Origin: Rhizobium sp. CIAT894
GTDB taxonomy: Bacteria > Pseudomonadota > Alphaproteobacteria > Rhizobiales > Rhizobiaceae
NCBI RefSeq assembly: GCF_000172795.2
Contig: NZ_CP020947.1
Coordinates: 4,357,001-4,421,000, forward strand
Direction of reading: 5' to 3'
DNA: 64,000 nucleotides
The notes beneath the pieces are model-generated. The model worked only from the letters and a program-made list of their open reading frames with translations. It had not been told where the DNA came from and searched no databases. The position numbers were made by a program, and so were the translations under genes. This document shows positions 1 to 8,201 of the stretch, one piece after another (the stretch's first letter is position 1; each line of letters starts with the position of its first letter).

Positions 1-1
1 G

Positions 2-70
2 ACCTTCATCCACGGGCCGCGCTCCGGCCTGAGCTCGACGGCAATCCGCAATGGCGCGTCGGACAGTTAG
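2..70 (+). CDS. nadD: NadD, nicotinate-nucleotide adenylyltransferase (3' end only)
   Basis: Only the last 22 codons are in the window. They read TFIHGPR, then SSTAIR, and end at TAG. The SST-x-IR element near the C-terminus is the hallmark of bacterial NadD, which adenylates nicotinate mononucleotide in NAD synthesis, and alphaproteobacterial NadD commonly has a FIHGPR stretch just before it. Context agrees, because nadD usually sits just upstream of rsfS in Rhizobiales and rsfS is found at 4.2 kb here, separated by the mod genes. The stop codon lies in the outer arm of the repeat at 68-340. With so few residues the call rests on the motif and the gene order. Confidence 0.65.
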   Translation, partial: TFIHGPRSGLSSTAIRNGASDS

Positions 71-340
71 AGCCTTTCCGGGTTAGATTGCAGCATTCTG
101 TTGGCTCAAACGGAGTCGGATGGTCGACCGGCCGGCGCGTGTCGTAGCCCGGTTCTACGGCCAAGCCGGCCGGTCGATCAGCCGGCCCGTTTCAGCCAAC
201 CCGAAGGGCTGGGCATCTTTCCGCCAGGATCAAAGGCGATCGGCTCGGACGTACCTGCGGGTATGTCCGTCGCCAATCGCCTTTGCCCTGACGAAAACCT
301 GCTCCGGCAGAATGCTGCAATCTGACCCGGAAAGGCTCTA
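68..340. repeat. Compound palindromic intergenic element with 33-bp terminal inverted repeats
   Basis: Positions 68-100 and 308-340 are inverted copies with a single mismatch. Between them lie two further hairpin arms. One is 101-199, with arms at 101-113/187-199 and 123-136/165-178 and a tip CGTAG/CTACG at about 143-159. The other is 231-284, where AAAGGCGAT pairs with ATCGCCTTT. The whole could fold as a three-way junction in RNA or extruded DNA. No convincing coding sequence lies inside. It resembles the mosaic palindromic elements of rhizobial intergenic DNA, though I cannot assign it to a named family. Confidence 0.75.
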
Positions 341-361
341 GGCCGAATAGATTTCAAGGAC

Positions 362-485
362 GTTGAAAACGAGAAAGCCCGACGGGGGAGGATCCGTCGG
401 GCTTATAAACTCGATCGACAACTGGGAGGAGGAGTGTTGCCGACCCTGTCGAACGGCTATGGGAGGAGGAGAAAGCCGTTTCGAT
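362..485 (-). ncRNA. alpha-r14 / cuckoo-type trans-acting sRNA with three anti-Shine-Dalgarno loops
   Basis: Read on the minus strand, the segment forms consecutive hairpins whose loops carry CUCCUCCUCCC (complement of 461-471 and of 424-434) and a shorter CCUCCCCC in the terminator loop (384-391). The first stem pairs 474-480 with 452-458. The last pairs 394-404 with 375-385 and is followed by a U-rich tail, as in a Rho-independent terminator. Upstream is a good alphaproteobacterial promoter: CTTCAC at 520-515, a 17-nt spacer, then TAAAAC at 497-492, which predicts a start near 485 and an RNA of about 120 nt. Repeated CCUCCUCCC in hairpin loops defines the alpha-r14 family (S. meliloti Smr14C2/NfeR1) and the wider cuckoo RNAs, which pair with ribosome-binding sites of mRNAs. 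The exact ends are inferred. Confidence 0.82.
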
Positions 486-491
486 GAGTAT

Positions 492-520
492 GTTTTATCA
501 GATTCCGCACGAAGGTGAAG
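492..520 (-). promoter_or_regulatory. Sigma-70 promoter of the sRNA
   Basis: On the minus strand the -35 element is CTTCAC and the -10 element is TAAAAC, separated by 17 nt and placed about 7 nt before the expected RNA start. The rhizobial consensus is CTTGAC-N17-CTATAT. Confidence 0.6.
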
Positions 521-730
521 ATTGATTGTTGCATTGCAGCAATGCATCGATTGCAAGCCTGCCCGGAAATATTGCATCGGAAATGGCGTTTTTATCAGCA
601 CGAATCATCGGTGCATGGCGCCGGCTCCGGGAGCCTTGCGCTTTGCAGAATGCCCGCCGGATATTCCTGCCCAAGAGATCCCGTTTCTTATCCAAGCCAT
701 GCGCATCGAGAATGCGACGCAGAATCCCTG

Positions 731-799
731 CGGTTATATTTTCCTGGATATATCCCCTAGCCAAACCGCACCACCCGTTATATTCGTCGCAACATTTCG
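731..799 (+). promoter_or_regulatory. Putative ModE operator region upstream of modA
   Basis: Two AT-rich dyads lie in an otherwise GC-rich leader. One, 731-755, has GGTTATAT and GGATATATCC halves. The other, 776-799, starts CGTTATATT and ends ACATTTCG, close to the E. coli modA operator pattern CGTTATAT-N-ACATAACG as I remember it. They lie 20-90 nt before the modA start, and a ModE-like regulator is encoded in the same cluster. Molybdate-bound ModE would repress modABC here. No clear -35/-10 pair was identified. The remainder of 521-730 shows nothing else I can support except a short dyad, GCATTGC-A-GCAATGC, at about 530-544. Confidence 0.5.
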
Positions 800-818
800 A
801 ACCCTGGGGAAGTGAATC

Positions 819-1610
819 ATGCAGAACCGCCGCCAATGGATGAAACTGGCAACCGCCGCGATATCGGCCCTGTGGCTTGGCGCCGCAGCGTTTGCAGCGC
901 CGGCCGCCGCAGCCGAAAAGCTCACCGTCTTTGCGGCGGCGAGCCTCAAGGATGCGCTCGATGCCGCCAATGCCGCCTGGACCAAGGAAAGCGGCAAGGA
1001 AGCCGTCGCCTCCTATGCGGCGAGCGGAGCGCTGGCCAAACAGATCGAAAACGCGGCCCCCGCCGATATTTTCATCTCGGCCGACCGCGACTGGATGGAT
1101 TACGTCGCCAAGAAGAACCTGATCAAGGCCGACAGCCGTTCGGATCTGCTTGGCAACCGTATCGTGCTCGTTGCAGAAAAGGACAAGGCCAAGCCGGTCG
1201 AGATCAAGCAGGATTTCGATCTCGCTGGTTTGCTGGGTGACGGCAAGCTTGCCATGGGTGAACCGAAATCGGTTCCGGCAGGCAAATACGGCATGGCCGC
1301 GCTGGAAAAACTCGGCGTCTGGAAATCGGTGGAAACCAAGATCGCCGGCGCCGAAAGCGTCCGCGCGGCACTCGCCCTCGTCTCCCGCGGCGAAGCTCCC
1401 TATGGCATCGTCTACCAGACCGATGCCGCCGCCGATAAGGGTGTCGCCGTCGTCGGCACATTCCCGGCCGATTCCCATCCGCCGATCATCTATCCGATCG
1501 CCATCCTGGCTTCGAGCAAGAACCCGGATGCATCAGCCTATCTCGACTTCCTGAAATCCGACAAGGCAGCCGCTTTCTTCACGGCGCAGGGTTTCACCAT
1601 TCTGAAGTGA
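819..1610 (+). CDS. modA: ModA, periplasmic molybdate-binding protein
   Basis: This 263-residue protein is the solute-binding component of the high-affinity molybdate ABC importer. Residues 1-33 form a signal peptide with an Ala-rich cleavage region. The mature protein opens with LTVFAAASLKDAL, the strongly conserved ModA N-terminus that contributes to the oxyanion site. Further ModA-like segments are the AASGALAKQI region and PADIFISADRDWMDY. A good ribosome site (GGGGAAG) precedes the ATG. It begins the modABC cluster, but a 286-bp gap holding a RIME-like repeat separates it from modB. Confidence 0.96.
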   Translation: MQNRRQWMKLATAAISALWLGAAAFAAPAAAAEKLTVFAAASLKDALDAANAAWTKESGKEAVASYAASGALAKQIENAAPADIFISADRDWMDYVAKKNLIKADSRSDLLGNRIVLVAEKDKAKPVEIKQDFDLAGLLGDGKLAMGEPKSVPAGKYGMAALEKLGVWKSVETKIAGAESVRAALALVSRGEAPYGIVYQTDAAADKGVAVVGTFPADSHPPIIYPIAILASSKNPDASAYLDFLKSDKAAAFFTAQGFTILK

Positions 1611-1709
1611 TCGAGACATTGAGATGATTGCGGAATCAGGGGCGACAGCTTAGCGTCAGTCAAGGCTACTGGCCCACTATTCTGACTGCCCGCTTCGTGC
1701 GGATGGTTG

Positions 1710-1846
1710 CCCCTCACCCTAACCCTCTCCCCGTAAACGGGGCGAGGGGACGTGCCCTGCGAGACGTTGGCGAGGGATGGGGAGGTTGCGGCGATCCCCC
1801 TTCGCCCCGTTTACGGGGAGAAGGTGCCGGTAGGCGGATGAGGGGC
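1710..1846. repeat. RIME1-like palindromic element
   Basis: The outer arms GCCCCTCACCC (1710-1720) and GGATGAGGGGC (1836-1846) are inverted copies. Inside are two GC-rich hairpins, 1724-1747 and 1798-1823, each built on CTCCCCGTAAACGGGG or its complement. The two-hairpin design, about 137 bp long, and the CCCCTCA/TGAGGGG ends match Rhizobium-specific intergenic mosaic element 1. It occupies most of the modA-modB gap (1611-1896); the rest of that gap shows only the modB ribosome site. Confidence 0.8.
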
Positions 1847-1896
1847 TGGTCTCGGCTCGCTTCAGCGTGCCTTGGATTTCATGGAGACCAGCGCAT

Positions 1897-2598
1897 TTGA
1901 ACATATTGGGCCTGAGCAACGAGGAATGGACGGCGATTCTGCTCAGCCTGCGCATCTCTATCGTCGCCATGCTGGCGAGCCTGCCCTTCGGCATTCTCGT
2001 TGCCCTGTTGCTCGCCCGCGGCCGCTTCTGGGGCAAGGCGGTGCTGAATGGCATCGTTCATCTGCCGCTGATCCTGCCTCCGGTCGTCACCGGTTTCCTC
2101 CTCCTCATCCTGTTCGGCCGCCGCGGTCCGATCGGCAGCCTGCTCGACCAGTATCTCGGCATCGTCCTTTCCTTCCGCTGGACGGGTGCGGCGCTTGCCT
2201 GCGCCGTCATGGCCTTTCCGCTGATGGTGCGCAGCATCCGCCTGTCGATCGAGGCGGTTGACCGCAAGCTGGAGGAGGCGGCCGGAACGCTCGGCGCCGG
2301 CCCCGCCTGGGTCTTTCTGACGATCACCCTGCCGCTGATCTTGCCCGGCATCATCACCGGCATGATACTGTCCTTCGCCAAGGCGATGGGAGAATTCGGC
2401 GCGACGATCACCTTCGTCTCCAATATCCCCGGCGAAACCCAGACGCTGTCGGCCGCGATCTACACCTTCACCCAGGTGCCGGGCGGCGATGCCGGCGCGC
2501 TGCGCCTGACGCTCGTCGCCATCATCATATCCATGGCAGCCCTGCTCGCCTCCGAATGCCTCGCCCGTCTCGCCGGCCGGAGGATCGATCCGGAATGA
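1897..2598 (+). CDS. modB: ModB, molybdate ABC transporter permease
   Basis: This inner-membrane permease moves molybdate delivered by ModA. It has about five or six hydrophobic segments and the cytoplasmic EAA loop that docks the ATPase, near residues 126-145 ([15 protein letters not shown]). I chose a TTG start at 1897 because GGAGA lies about 10 nt upstream and the product (233 aa) then has the usual ModB length. A GTG at 1867 would add ten non-conserved residues. The stop overlaps the modC start (ATGA), so B and C are translationally coupled. Confidence 0.93.
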   Translation: MNILGLSNEEWTAILLSLRISIVAMLASLPFGILVALLLARGRFWGKAVLNGIVHLPLILPPVVTGFLLLILFGRRGPIGSLLDQYLGIVLSFRWTGAALACAVMAFPLMVRSIRLSIEAVDRKLEEAAGTLGAGPAWVFLTITLPLILPGIITGMILSFAKAMGEFGATITFVSNIPGETQTLSAAIYTFTQVPGGDAGALRLTLVAIIISMAALLASECLARLAGRRIDPE

Positions 2599-3662
2599 CG
2601 CTGATCGTCGAAGCAAAGCAGCGGCTTGGCGCCTTTTCGCTCGACGCCGCCTTCACCTCCGAGCGTGGCGTCACCGCGCTGTTCGGCCGCTCCGGCTCCG
2701 GCAAGACCTCGCTGATCCGCATCATCGCCGGCCTCGCCCGCCCGGATGAGGGCCGCGTCGTCCTTGACGGCGAAGCCTTGACCGAAACCGCAGCCGGCAC
2801 CTTCGTCCCGAAACATCGCCGCCGCTTCGGTTATGTCTTCCAGGAGGCCCGGCTTTTCCCGCATTTCAGCGTTCGCGCCAATCTCTCCTACGGCCGCTGG
2901 TTCTCAGCGGGAACGGCGCGCGGTGAAAGCTTCGATCGCATCGTCGACCTGCTCGGCATCGAGCCGCTGCTGGAGCGCAGCCCCGCAAAACTGTCCGGCG
3001 GCGAGAAGCAGCGCGTCGCCATCGGCCGCGCCCTGCTCTCCGCCCCGCGCCTGCTCTTGATGGACGAGCCGCTCGCCGCCCTCGACGAGGCCCGCAAGGC
3101 CGAGATCCTGCCTTATCTCGAGCGATTGCGCGATGAGATGGATATCCCGATAGTCTATGTCAGCCATGCGATCGCCGAGGTGGCGCGGCTTGCAAACCAG
3201 GTGGTCGTCCTCAGCGATGGCAAGGTGGAAGCGACAGGCCCGGCCGTCGACATATTGAGCCGCCCCTCTGCGGCGGCCGACCGGCGCGAGGCGGGCGCGC
3301 TGCTCGAAGGCACGGTCGAAAGCTTCGATGCGCGTCATCGCCTGTCGACCGTCGCGCTGAAATCCTCTCGGCTGCATATTCCGAGCGCAGCGCTGGCGCC
3401 CGGCAGACCGGTGCGCATCCGCATTCCGTCACGCGACGTCATGCTGGCGACGACAAGGCCCGAGGGGCTGAGCGCGCTGAACATTCTCGAAGGCAGGATC
3501 GAAGCGATATCGTCGGATGAGGACGGAACGGGCGAAATCCTGATCGATTGCGGCGGCGATGCCATTCTTGCGCGCATCACCATGCTCTCCTGCGAGCGCC
3601 TCGATCTTCGCCCCGGCAAGACCGTCTTCGCCGTCGTCAAGACGGTTGCGTTGGAGGCCTGA
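2595..3662 (+). CDS. modC: ModC, molybdate ABC transporter ATP-binding protein
   Basis: This 355-residue ATPase energises ModB. Walker A is GRSGSGKTS (about residues 30-38), the ABC signature is [16 protein letters not shown] (about 132-147), and Walker B is [13 protein letters not shown] (about 152-164), with the switch His in YVSHAIAEV. The C-terminal third is a TOBE/Mop-like molybdate-binding domain, as in E. coli ModC. The ATG overlaps the modB stop. An upstream in-frame start would lie wholly within modB and is unlikely. Confidence 0.95.
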   Translation: MTLIVEAKQRLGAFSLDAAFTSERGVTALFGRSGSGKTSLIRIIAGLARPDEGRVVLDGEALTETAAGTFVPKHRRRFGYVFQEARLFPHFSVRANLSYGRWFSAGTARGESFDRIVDLLGIEPLLERSPAKLSGGEKQRVAIGRALLSAPRLLLMDEPLAALDEARKAEILPYLERLRDEMDIPIVYVSHAIAEVARLANQVVVLSDGKVEATGPAVDILSRPSAAADRREAGALLEGTVESFDARHRLSTVALKSSRLHIPSAALAPGRPVRIRIPSRDVMLATTRPEGLSALNILEGRIEAISSDEDGTGEILIDCGGDAILARITMLSCERLDLRPGKTVFAVVKTVALEA

Positions 3663-3674
3663 TCGGCGTGTCCC

Positions 3675-4034
3675 CTACAGGCTGCGTTTGGCTTCGAGCC
3701 AGGCGAGATCCGCGGCGAGGCTTTCGCGCATCGTCTTTTCCATCCGGCGGAAACGCTCGAGCAACTCCTCGCCGAACGGCGTCAGCGCCGCGCCGCCGCC
3801 TTTCTGTCCGCCGCGTTGCGATTCCACCACCTGTTCCGAGAACATCCGGTTCATCTCGCTGACCAGCAGCCATGCCCGCCGATAGGACATGTCCATCGCC
3901 CGCCCCGCCGCCGAGATCGATCCGGTCGCACGGATATGTTCCAGCAGTTCCATCTTGCCATGGCCGAGCCGGTCTTCGTCCGGGAAGCTGATTCGCAGGA
4001 CGGGCACGAGGTTTTTTGCGGCTGACTCGGTCAT
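3675..4034 (-). CDS. modE: ModE-like molybdate-responsive regulator (DNA-binding domain only)
   Basis: The gene encodes about 119 residues with a winged helix-turn-helix of the LysR/ModE type: LLEHIRATGSISAAGRAMDMSYRRAW, then LLVSEMN and the VVESQRGGQKGGGAALTPFGEELL wing, a classic ModE N-terminal signature. No TOBE/Mop effector domain follows, so it belongs to the short ModE group. It is convergent with modC. The reading frame extends to an ATG at 4103, but the residues before 4034 look non-conserved. The family represses mod genes when molybdate is available; how this short form senses it is not visible here. Confidence 0.85.
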   Translation of the reverse strand: MTESAAKNLVPVLRISFPDEDRLGHGKMELLEHIRATGSISAAGRAMDMSYRRAWLLVSEMNRMFSEQVVESQRGGQKGGGAALTPFGEELLERFRRMEKTMRESLAADLAWLEAKRSL

Positions 4035-4273
4035 TGAATCCGGAGATCGTGGAATTTGCCGCACTTTACGCTGCGGCATGGAAACTGTACACCGCCCGCA
4101 CAAGCAGCCCGAGTGGCAATATTCTTCAAATCGGACGCCGGATCGGATTTTCAGCCGTTCTGTATCTTAGCACGTCTTGAAACATTAATGGTTTGATGCC
4201 TATCTTAACCATGATCCGGTCTCGATCGGATCATGTGTTGTGCATGGTTTGTCATTCCAGGAAAGGGAAAAAA

Positions 4274-4687
4274 CTGACAACAGTACACGCCAAGGGAAAA
4301 ACGCTCGCCGTTATCCCGAAGAGTGCGGAACGTGGCGCCGATGCCGCTGCCCGTGCCCTAGAAACCGTCCTCGCCAGCCTCGAGGACTCCAAAGCCGAAG
4401 ATATCGTCACCATCGACATTGCCGGAAAATCGGCGCTGGGAGACTACATGATCGTCGTCTCCGGCCGCTCGAACAGGCATGTCATGGCGATCTCCGATCA
4501 CCTGCTCACCGACCTGAAGGACGACGGCCTCGGCACGGCCCGCGTCGAAGGTCAGGAAGGCGGCGATTGGGTGCTGATCGACACCGGTGACATTATCGTG
4601 CATGTGTTCCGTCCCGAAATCCGCGAGTTCTACAACATCGAAAAGATGTGGGCGGCTCCGGATATGGATGAAGAAACACGGCACTGA
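4274..4687 (+). CDS. rsfS: RsfS (RsfA/Iojap), ribosomal silencing factor
   Basis: RsfS binds protein L14 (uL14) of the large subunit and blocks subunit joining in starved cells. The Iojap domain is complete: ALETVLASLEDSKAEDIVTID, SALGDYMIVVSGRSNRHVMAI, and GGDWVLIDTGDIIVHVF followed by REFYNIEKMW. The start is uncertain. The best ribosome site (AGGAAAGGG, about 4259-4267) lies 6 nt before an in-frame CTG at 4274, which begins the conserved TTVHAKGKTLAV. In-frame ATGs occur further up at 4193-4244 but add non-conserved residues. It leads the rsfS-rlmH-envC-ctpA run. Confidence 0.9.
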   Translation: MTTVHAKGKTLAVIPKSAERGADAAARALETVLASLEDSKAEDIVTIDIAGKSALGDYMIVVSGRSNRHVMAISDHLLTDLKDDGLGTARVEGQEGGDWVLIDTGDIIVHVFRPEIREFYNIEKMWAAPDMDEETRH

Positions 4688-4803
4688 CAGGCAGGCCGGC
4701 ATTCTGTCCGGCGCCTGAATGTGGCATTGGCTGGCCGGAGAACATGAAAACCGGCCGGTGGCGCCTCTTGCGCCCGATGTGCCGCATCAGCGGGAGCGGA
4801 TGA

Positions 4804-5286
4804 ATGCGAATTGGTCTTTTCGCGGTGGGACGGTTGAAATCCGGCCCCGAAAAGGATCTTGCGGCCCGTTATTTCGACCGTTTCGCCAAGGCGGGCCCTG
4901 CCGTCGGCCTCGAACTTGCCCGTGTCGCCGAAGTGGCCGAAAGCCGCGCCTCCAATGCGGAAACCCGCAAGCGCGAGGAAGCGGCGCTGCTCGTGAAATC
5001 GCTTGCCGACGGCAGCGTCCTCATTCTTCTCGACGAACGCGGCAAGGCGCTCGACAGCGAAGCCTTCGCAAACCTGCTCGGTTCCTATCGCGACCAGGGC
5101 AAACGCGAGCTGACCATTGCCATCGGCGGTGCCGACGGCCTCGATCCTTCCCTCTACGACCGTGCCGACGCCACGCTGTGCCTGGGAAAGATGACCTGGC
5201 CGCATCAGCTCGTGCGCACGCTGATCGCCGAACAGCTTTATCGCGCCGTCACCATCCTGTCCGGCCACCCCTATCACCGCGTCTGA
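4804..5286 (+). CDS. rlmH: RlmH, 23S rRNA pseudouridine-1915 N3-methyltransferase
   Basis: This SPOUT-class SAM methyltransferase has 160 residues, the normal size. The trefoil-knot SAM site is visible as the IAIGGADGLDPSL segment, and the C-terminal MTWPHQLVRTLIAEQLYRA followed by HPYHR is diagnostic of RlmH. The ATG has GGGAGCGG about 5-12 nt upstream. It lies 116 nt after rsfS. Both act on the large ribosomal subunit, an arrangement common to many bacteria. Confidence 0.96.
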   Translation: MRIGLFAVGRLKSGPEKDLAARYFDRFAKAGPAVGLELARVAEVAESRASNAETRKREEAALLVKSLADGSVLILLDERGKALDSEAFANLLGSYRDQGKRELTIAIGGADGLDPSLYDRADATLCLGKMTWPHQLVRTLIAEQLYRAVTILSGHPYHRV

Positions 5287-5444
5287 TGCCGCGTCCGCCC
5301 CATCGGTCGGCCCCATCAGTCGAAAATGCGTCGCAATGTCACGCAGCCGTGTTGACTTGCCGGCCCGTTCTGCTTCGAACGTTCTGGCAAAGCGTGTCAA
5401 ATCAGCTTAGTCTCCGCGCGATTTGAGAAAGTGCCCGAACACGC

Positions 5445-6878
5445 ATGACGACAACAGCAACCAGGCGACACCGCATGATCCTGCCGGCTATCGCGGCCGG
5501 TGTCGGTGTGGCGGTGATTGCCGTGTCGGCAAATCCCTTCACCGTTCGGGCGCAGGATGCCGCAGCCGAGGCGGCGCAATCCGCACCGCCGCAGCCCCCA
5601 GCCGCGCCGGCCCCGCCCGATCCGGCCGCCGAACTGGCCACTAAGCGCGACCAGACCCGCGCCGAACTCGAAACCCTGTCGAAGACCATCAGCCTCTCCA
5701 CCGATAAGGTCAGCGCGCTTCAGCAGAGCATCGCCGATCTCGAAAAGAGCACGCAAAGCATCCGCCAGGCCCTGATCGAGTCGGCGGCCCGCCGCAAGAC
5801 GCTCGACAGGCAGATCCTCGAAAGCGAGAAGAAGCTTGCCGATCTCGGCGTCAAGCAGGATGGCATCCGCCGCTCGCTTCACGAACGCCGCGGCCTTCTG
5901 GCCGAGGTGCTGGCAGCCCTCCAGCGCATGGGCCGCAATCCGCCGCCGGCTTTGCTCGTCACCCCCGATGATGCACTCGCCTCGGTGCGCAGCGCCATCC
6001 TGCTCGGCGCCGTCGTGCCCGGCATCCGCAAGGAGACCGACAAGCTTGCCGCCGACCTGGCAAACCTCGCCGCATTGCAGACCGCAAGTGCCGCCGAGAA
6101 AGCCGGCCTGACGACAACGATGACCAATAGTATCGAGGAAGAGCGGCGCATGGATCTGCTGCTTGCCGAAAACGACAAGCTCAGCCGCAGCAATGCCGCC
6201 GAACTCGCGGCCGAGAAAAAGCGCTCCGAGGAACTGGCCGGCAAGGCGACCAGCCTTGAAGGCCTTGTCGCCTCGATGGAATCCGAGATCGCTTCGGTGC
6301 GCGATGCCGCCGCGGCCGCCCGCCAGGCGGAGGAAAACCGCAAGCTGATGACGGACGAGCAGCGCGCCCAGGCCAAGGCCCTGGCCGACAGCGGCGTGCC
6401 CGATAAAAACCGCATTGCCCCCGCATATCCCTTCGCAGAATTGAAGGCGAAATTGGAGGTGCCCGTTGCGGGCGATATCCTGCGCCAGTTCGGCGATGCC
6501 GACGGCACGGGGCACGAAGCCATGGGCATGACGGTCGCCACCAATCCGGAAACGGTGGTGACGGCGCCTGCCGATGGCCTGGTGGTTTTCGCCGGCGCTT
6601 TCCGCAGTTACGGCCAGATGATCATTCTCGACACCGGCGATGGATACCATCTGGTGCTCTCGGGAATGGAGACGATCAATACCCGCCAGGGGAAATTCGT
6701 TTTCTCCGGCGAGCCGCTCGCCGTGATGGGCGCAAAAAGAGTGGCAAGCGCAACTGCATTGGCGCTGGAAACGGACCGGCCAACGCTTTACATTGAATTT
6801 CGAAAAGACGGTAAACCGGTCGATTCCCGACCATGGTGGACCGCCAAAGACACTGGAAAGGCACGCAATGATTCGTAG
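5445..6878 (+). CDS. EnvC-like murein hydrolase activator (degenerate LytM/M23 domain)
   Basis: This 477-residue exported protein has an N-terminal signal anchor (about residues 10-35), a Pro/Ala-rich linker, a long coiled-coil region (about 60-310, rich in Glu/Lys/Arg/Ala heptads) and a C-terminal LytM fold (about 335-470). The metal ligands of active M23 peptidases appear lost: the usual HxH motif is replaced by YHLVLSG, and GHEAMGM stands where H-x3-D would be. That fits EnvC-type activators, which switch on amidases rather than cut peptidoglycan. The last 11 nt overlap ctpA. An alternative ATG at 5475 would shorten the N-terminus. Confidence 0.87.
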   Translation: MTTTATRRHRMILPAIAAGVGVAVIAVSANPFTVRAQDAAAEAAQSAPPQPPAAPAPPDPAAELATKRDQTRAELETLSKTISLSTDKVSALQQSIADLEKSTQSIRQALIESAARRKTLDRQILESEKKLADLGVKQDGIRRSLHERRGLLAEVLAALQRMGRNPPPALLVTPDDALASVRSAILLGAVVPGIRKETDKLAADLANLAALQTASAAEKAGLTTTMTNSIEEERRMDLLLAENDKLSRSNAAELAAEKKRSEELAGKATSLEGLVASMESEIASVRDAAAAARQAEENRKLMTDEQRAQAKALADSGVPDKNRIAPAYPFAELKAKLEVPVAGDILRQFGDADGTGHEAMGMTVATNPETVVTAPADGLVVFAGAFRSYGQMIILDTGDGYHLVLSGMETINTRQGKFVFSGEPLAVMGAKRVASATALALETDRPTLYIEFRKDGKPVDSRPWWTAKDTGKARNDS

Positions 6879-8190
6879 GGCTTCTCTTGTTCTGGTCGGC
6901 GCATTGATGGGTGCGACCGCCATGAGCGTTATTTACTCGGCCGGTGTGCCGGCAGAAGCGGCCGGATCCTCGACCTATAAGGAGCTTTCGGTTTTCGGCG
7001 ACGTCTTCGAGCGCGTGCGTGCGCAATACGTGACGCCGCCGGCCGAAGACAAGCTGATCGAAAACGCCATCAACGGCATGCTGTCCTCGCTCGATCCGCA
7101 TTCGAGCTATATGAATGCGAAGGACGCCGAGGACATGCGCACCCAGACCAAGGGTGAGTTCGGCGGCCTCGGCATCGAGGTCACGATGGAAGACGAACTC
7201 GTCAAGGTCATCACCCCGATCGACGATACGCCTGCCGCCAAGGCCGGCGTTCTCGCAGGTGACTATATCTCCGAGATCGACGGCCAGTCGGTGCGCGGCC
7301 TGAAGCTGGAGGACGCCGTCGAGAAGATGCGCGGCGCCGTCAACACGCCGATCAAGCTGACCCTGATCCGCAAGGGTGCCGACAAGCCGATCGAGCTGAC
7401 GATCGTCCGTGACGTCGTCGCCGTCCAGGCCGTCAAATCGCGCGTCGAGGACGATGTCGGTTATCTCCGCATCATCTCCTTCACCGAGAAGACCTATCCC
7501 GACATGGAAAAGGCTATCAAGAAGATCAAGGACACCGTTCCGGCCGACAAGCTGAAGGGTTATGTCCTCGACCTGCGCCTCAACCCGGGCGGTCTGCTCG
7601 ATCAGGCGATCAACGTCTCCGATGCGCTGCTGGAGCGCGGCGAAGTGGTTTCGACCCGCGGCCGCAATCCCGATGAAACCCGCCGCTTCAATGCCGGCCC
7701 GGGCGACCTGACGGACGGCAAGCCGGTCATCGTACTGATCAACGGCGGTTCGGCTTCCGCATCGGAAATCGTCGCCGGCGCTCTTCAGGATCTGCGCCGC
7801 GCCACCGTTCTCGGCACCCGCTCCTTCGGCAAGGGTTCCGTCCAGACGATCATCCCGCTCGGCGAAAACGGCGCGCTGCGCCTGACCACGGCGCTCTACT
7901 ACACGCCGTCCGGCCGCTCGATCCAGGGTACCGGCATCACCCCCGACATCAAGGTCGACGAGCCGCTGCCGCAGGAGCTGCAGGGCAAGATGGTGACCGA
8001 AGGCGAATCCAGCCTGCGCGGCCATATCAAGGGCCAGAGCGAGACTGACGAAGGTTCGGGCTCCGTTGCCTATGTGCCGCCGGATCCGAAGGACGACGTT
8101 CAGCTGAACTACGCGCTCGATCTGCTGCGCGGCAAGAAGACCGATCCGGCCTTCCCGCCGAACCCGGATAAGGCCGTCGTCGCCAAGTAA
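6868..8190 (+). CDS. ctpA: CtpA, S41-family carboxyl-terminal processing protease
   Basis: This 440-residue exported serine protease has an N-terminal hydrophobic signal (LVLVGALMGATAMSV), a PDZ domain (about residues 85-170, with FGGLGIEVTMED and PAAKAGVLAGD), and the catalytic core with GGSASASEIVAGALQD (about 293-308) supplying Ser and RSFGKGSVQ (about 318-326) supplying the Lys of the Ser-Lys dyad. The ATG lies inside the envC end, implying co-translation. It probably trims periplasmic proteins, including peptidoglycan hydrolases. A hairpin follows at 8202-8226. Confidence 0.96.
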   Translation: MIRRASLVLVGALMGATAMSVIYSAGVPAEAAGSSTYKELSVFGDVFERVRAQYVTPPAEDKLIENAINGMLSSLDPHSSYMNAKDAEDMRTQTKGEFGGLGIEVTMEDELVKVITPIDDTPAAKAGVLAGDYISEIDGQSVRGLKLEDAVEKMRGAVNTPIKLTLIRKGADKPIELTIVRDVVAVQAVKSRVEDDVGYLRIISFTEKTYPDMEKAIKKIKDTVPADKLKGYVLDLRLNPGGLLDQAINVSDALLERGEVVSTRGRNPDETRRFNAGPGDLTDGKPVIVLINGGSASASEIVAGALQDLRRATVLGTRSFGKGSVQTIIPLGENGALRLTTALYYTPSGRSIQGTGITPDIKVDEPLPQELQGKMVTEGESSLRGHIKGQSETDEGSGSVAYVPPDPKDDVQLNYALDLLRGKKTDPAFPPNPDKAVVAK

Positions 8191-8201
8191 TTCATCACCG
8201 C

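Noticed and set aside
101..325. Short overlapping open frames inside the repeat at 68-340
   Set aside because: Their codons coincide with the palindromic arms, and they have no ribosome site.
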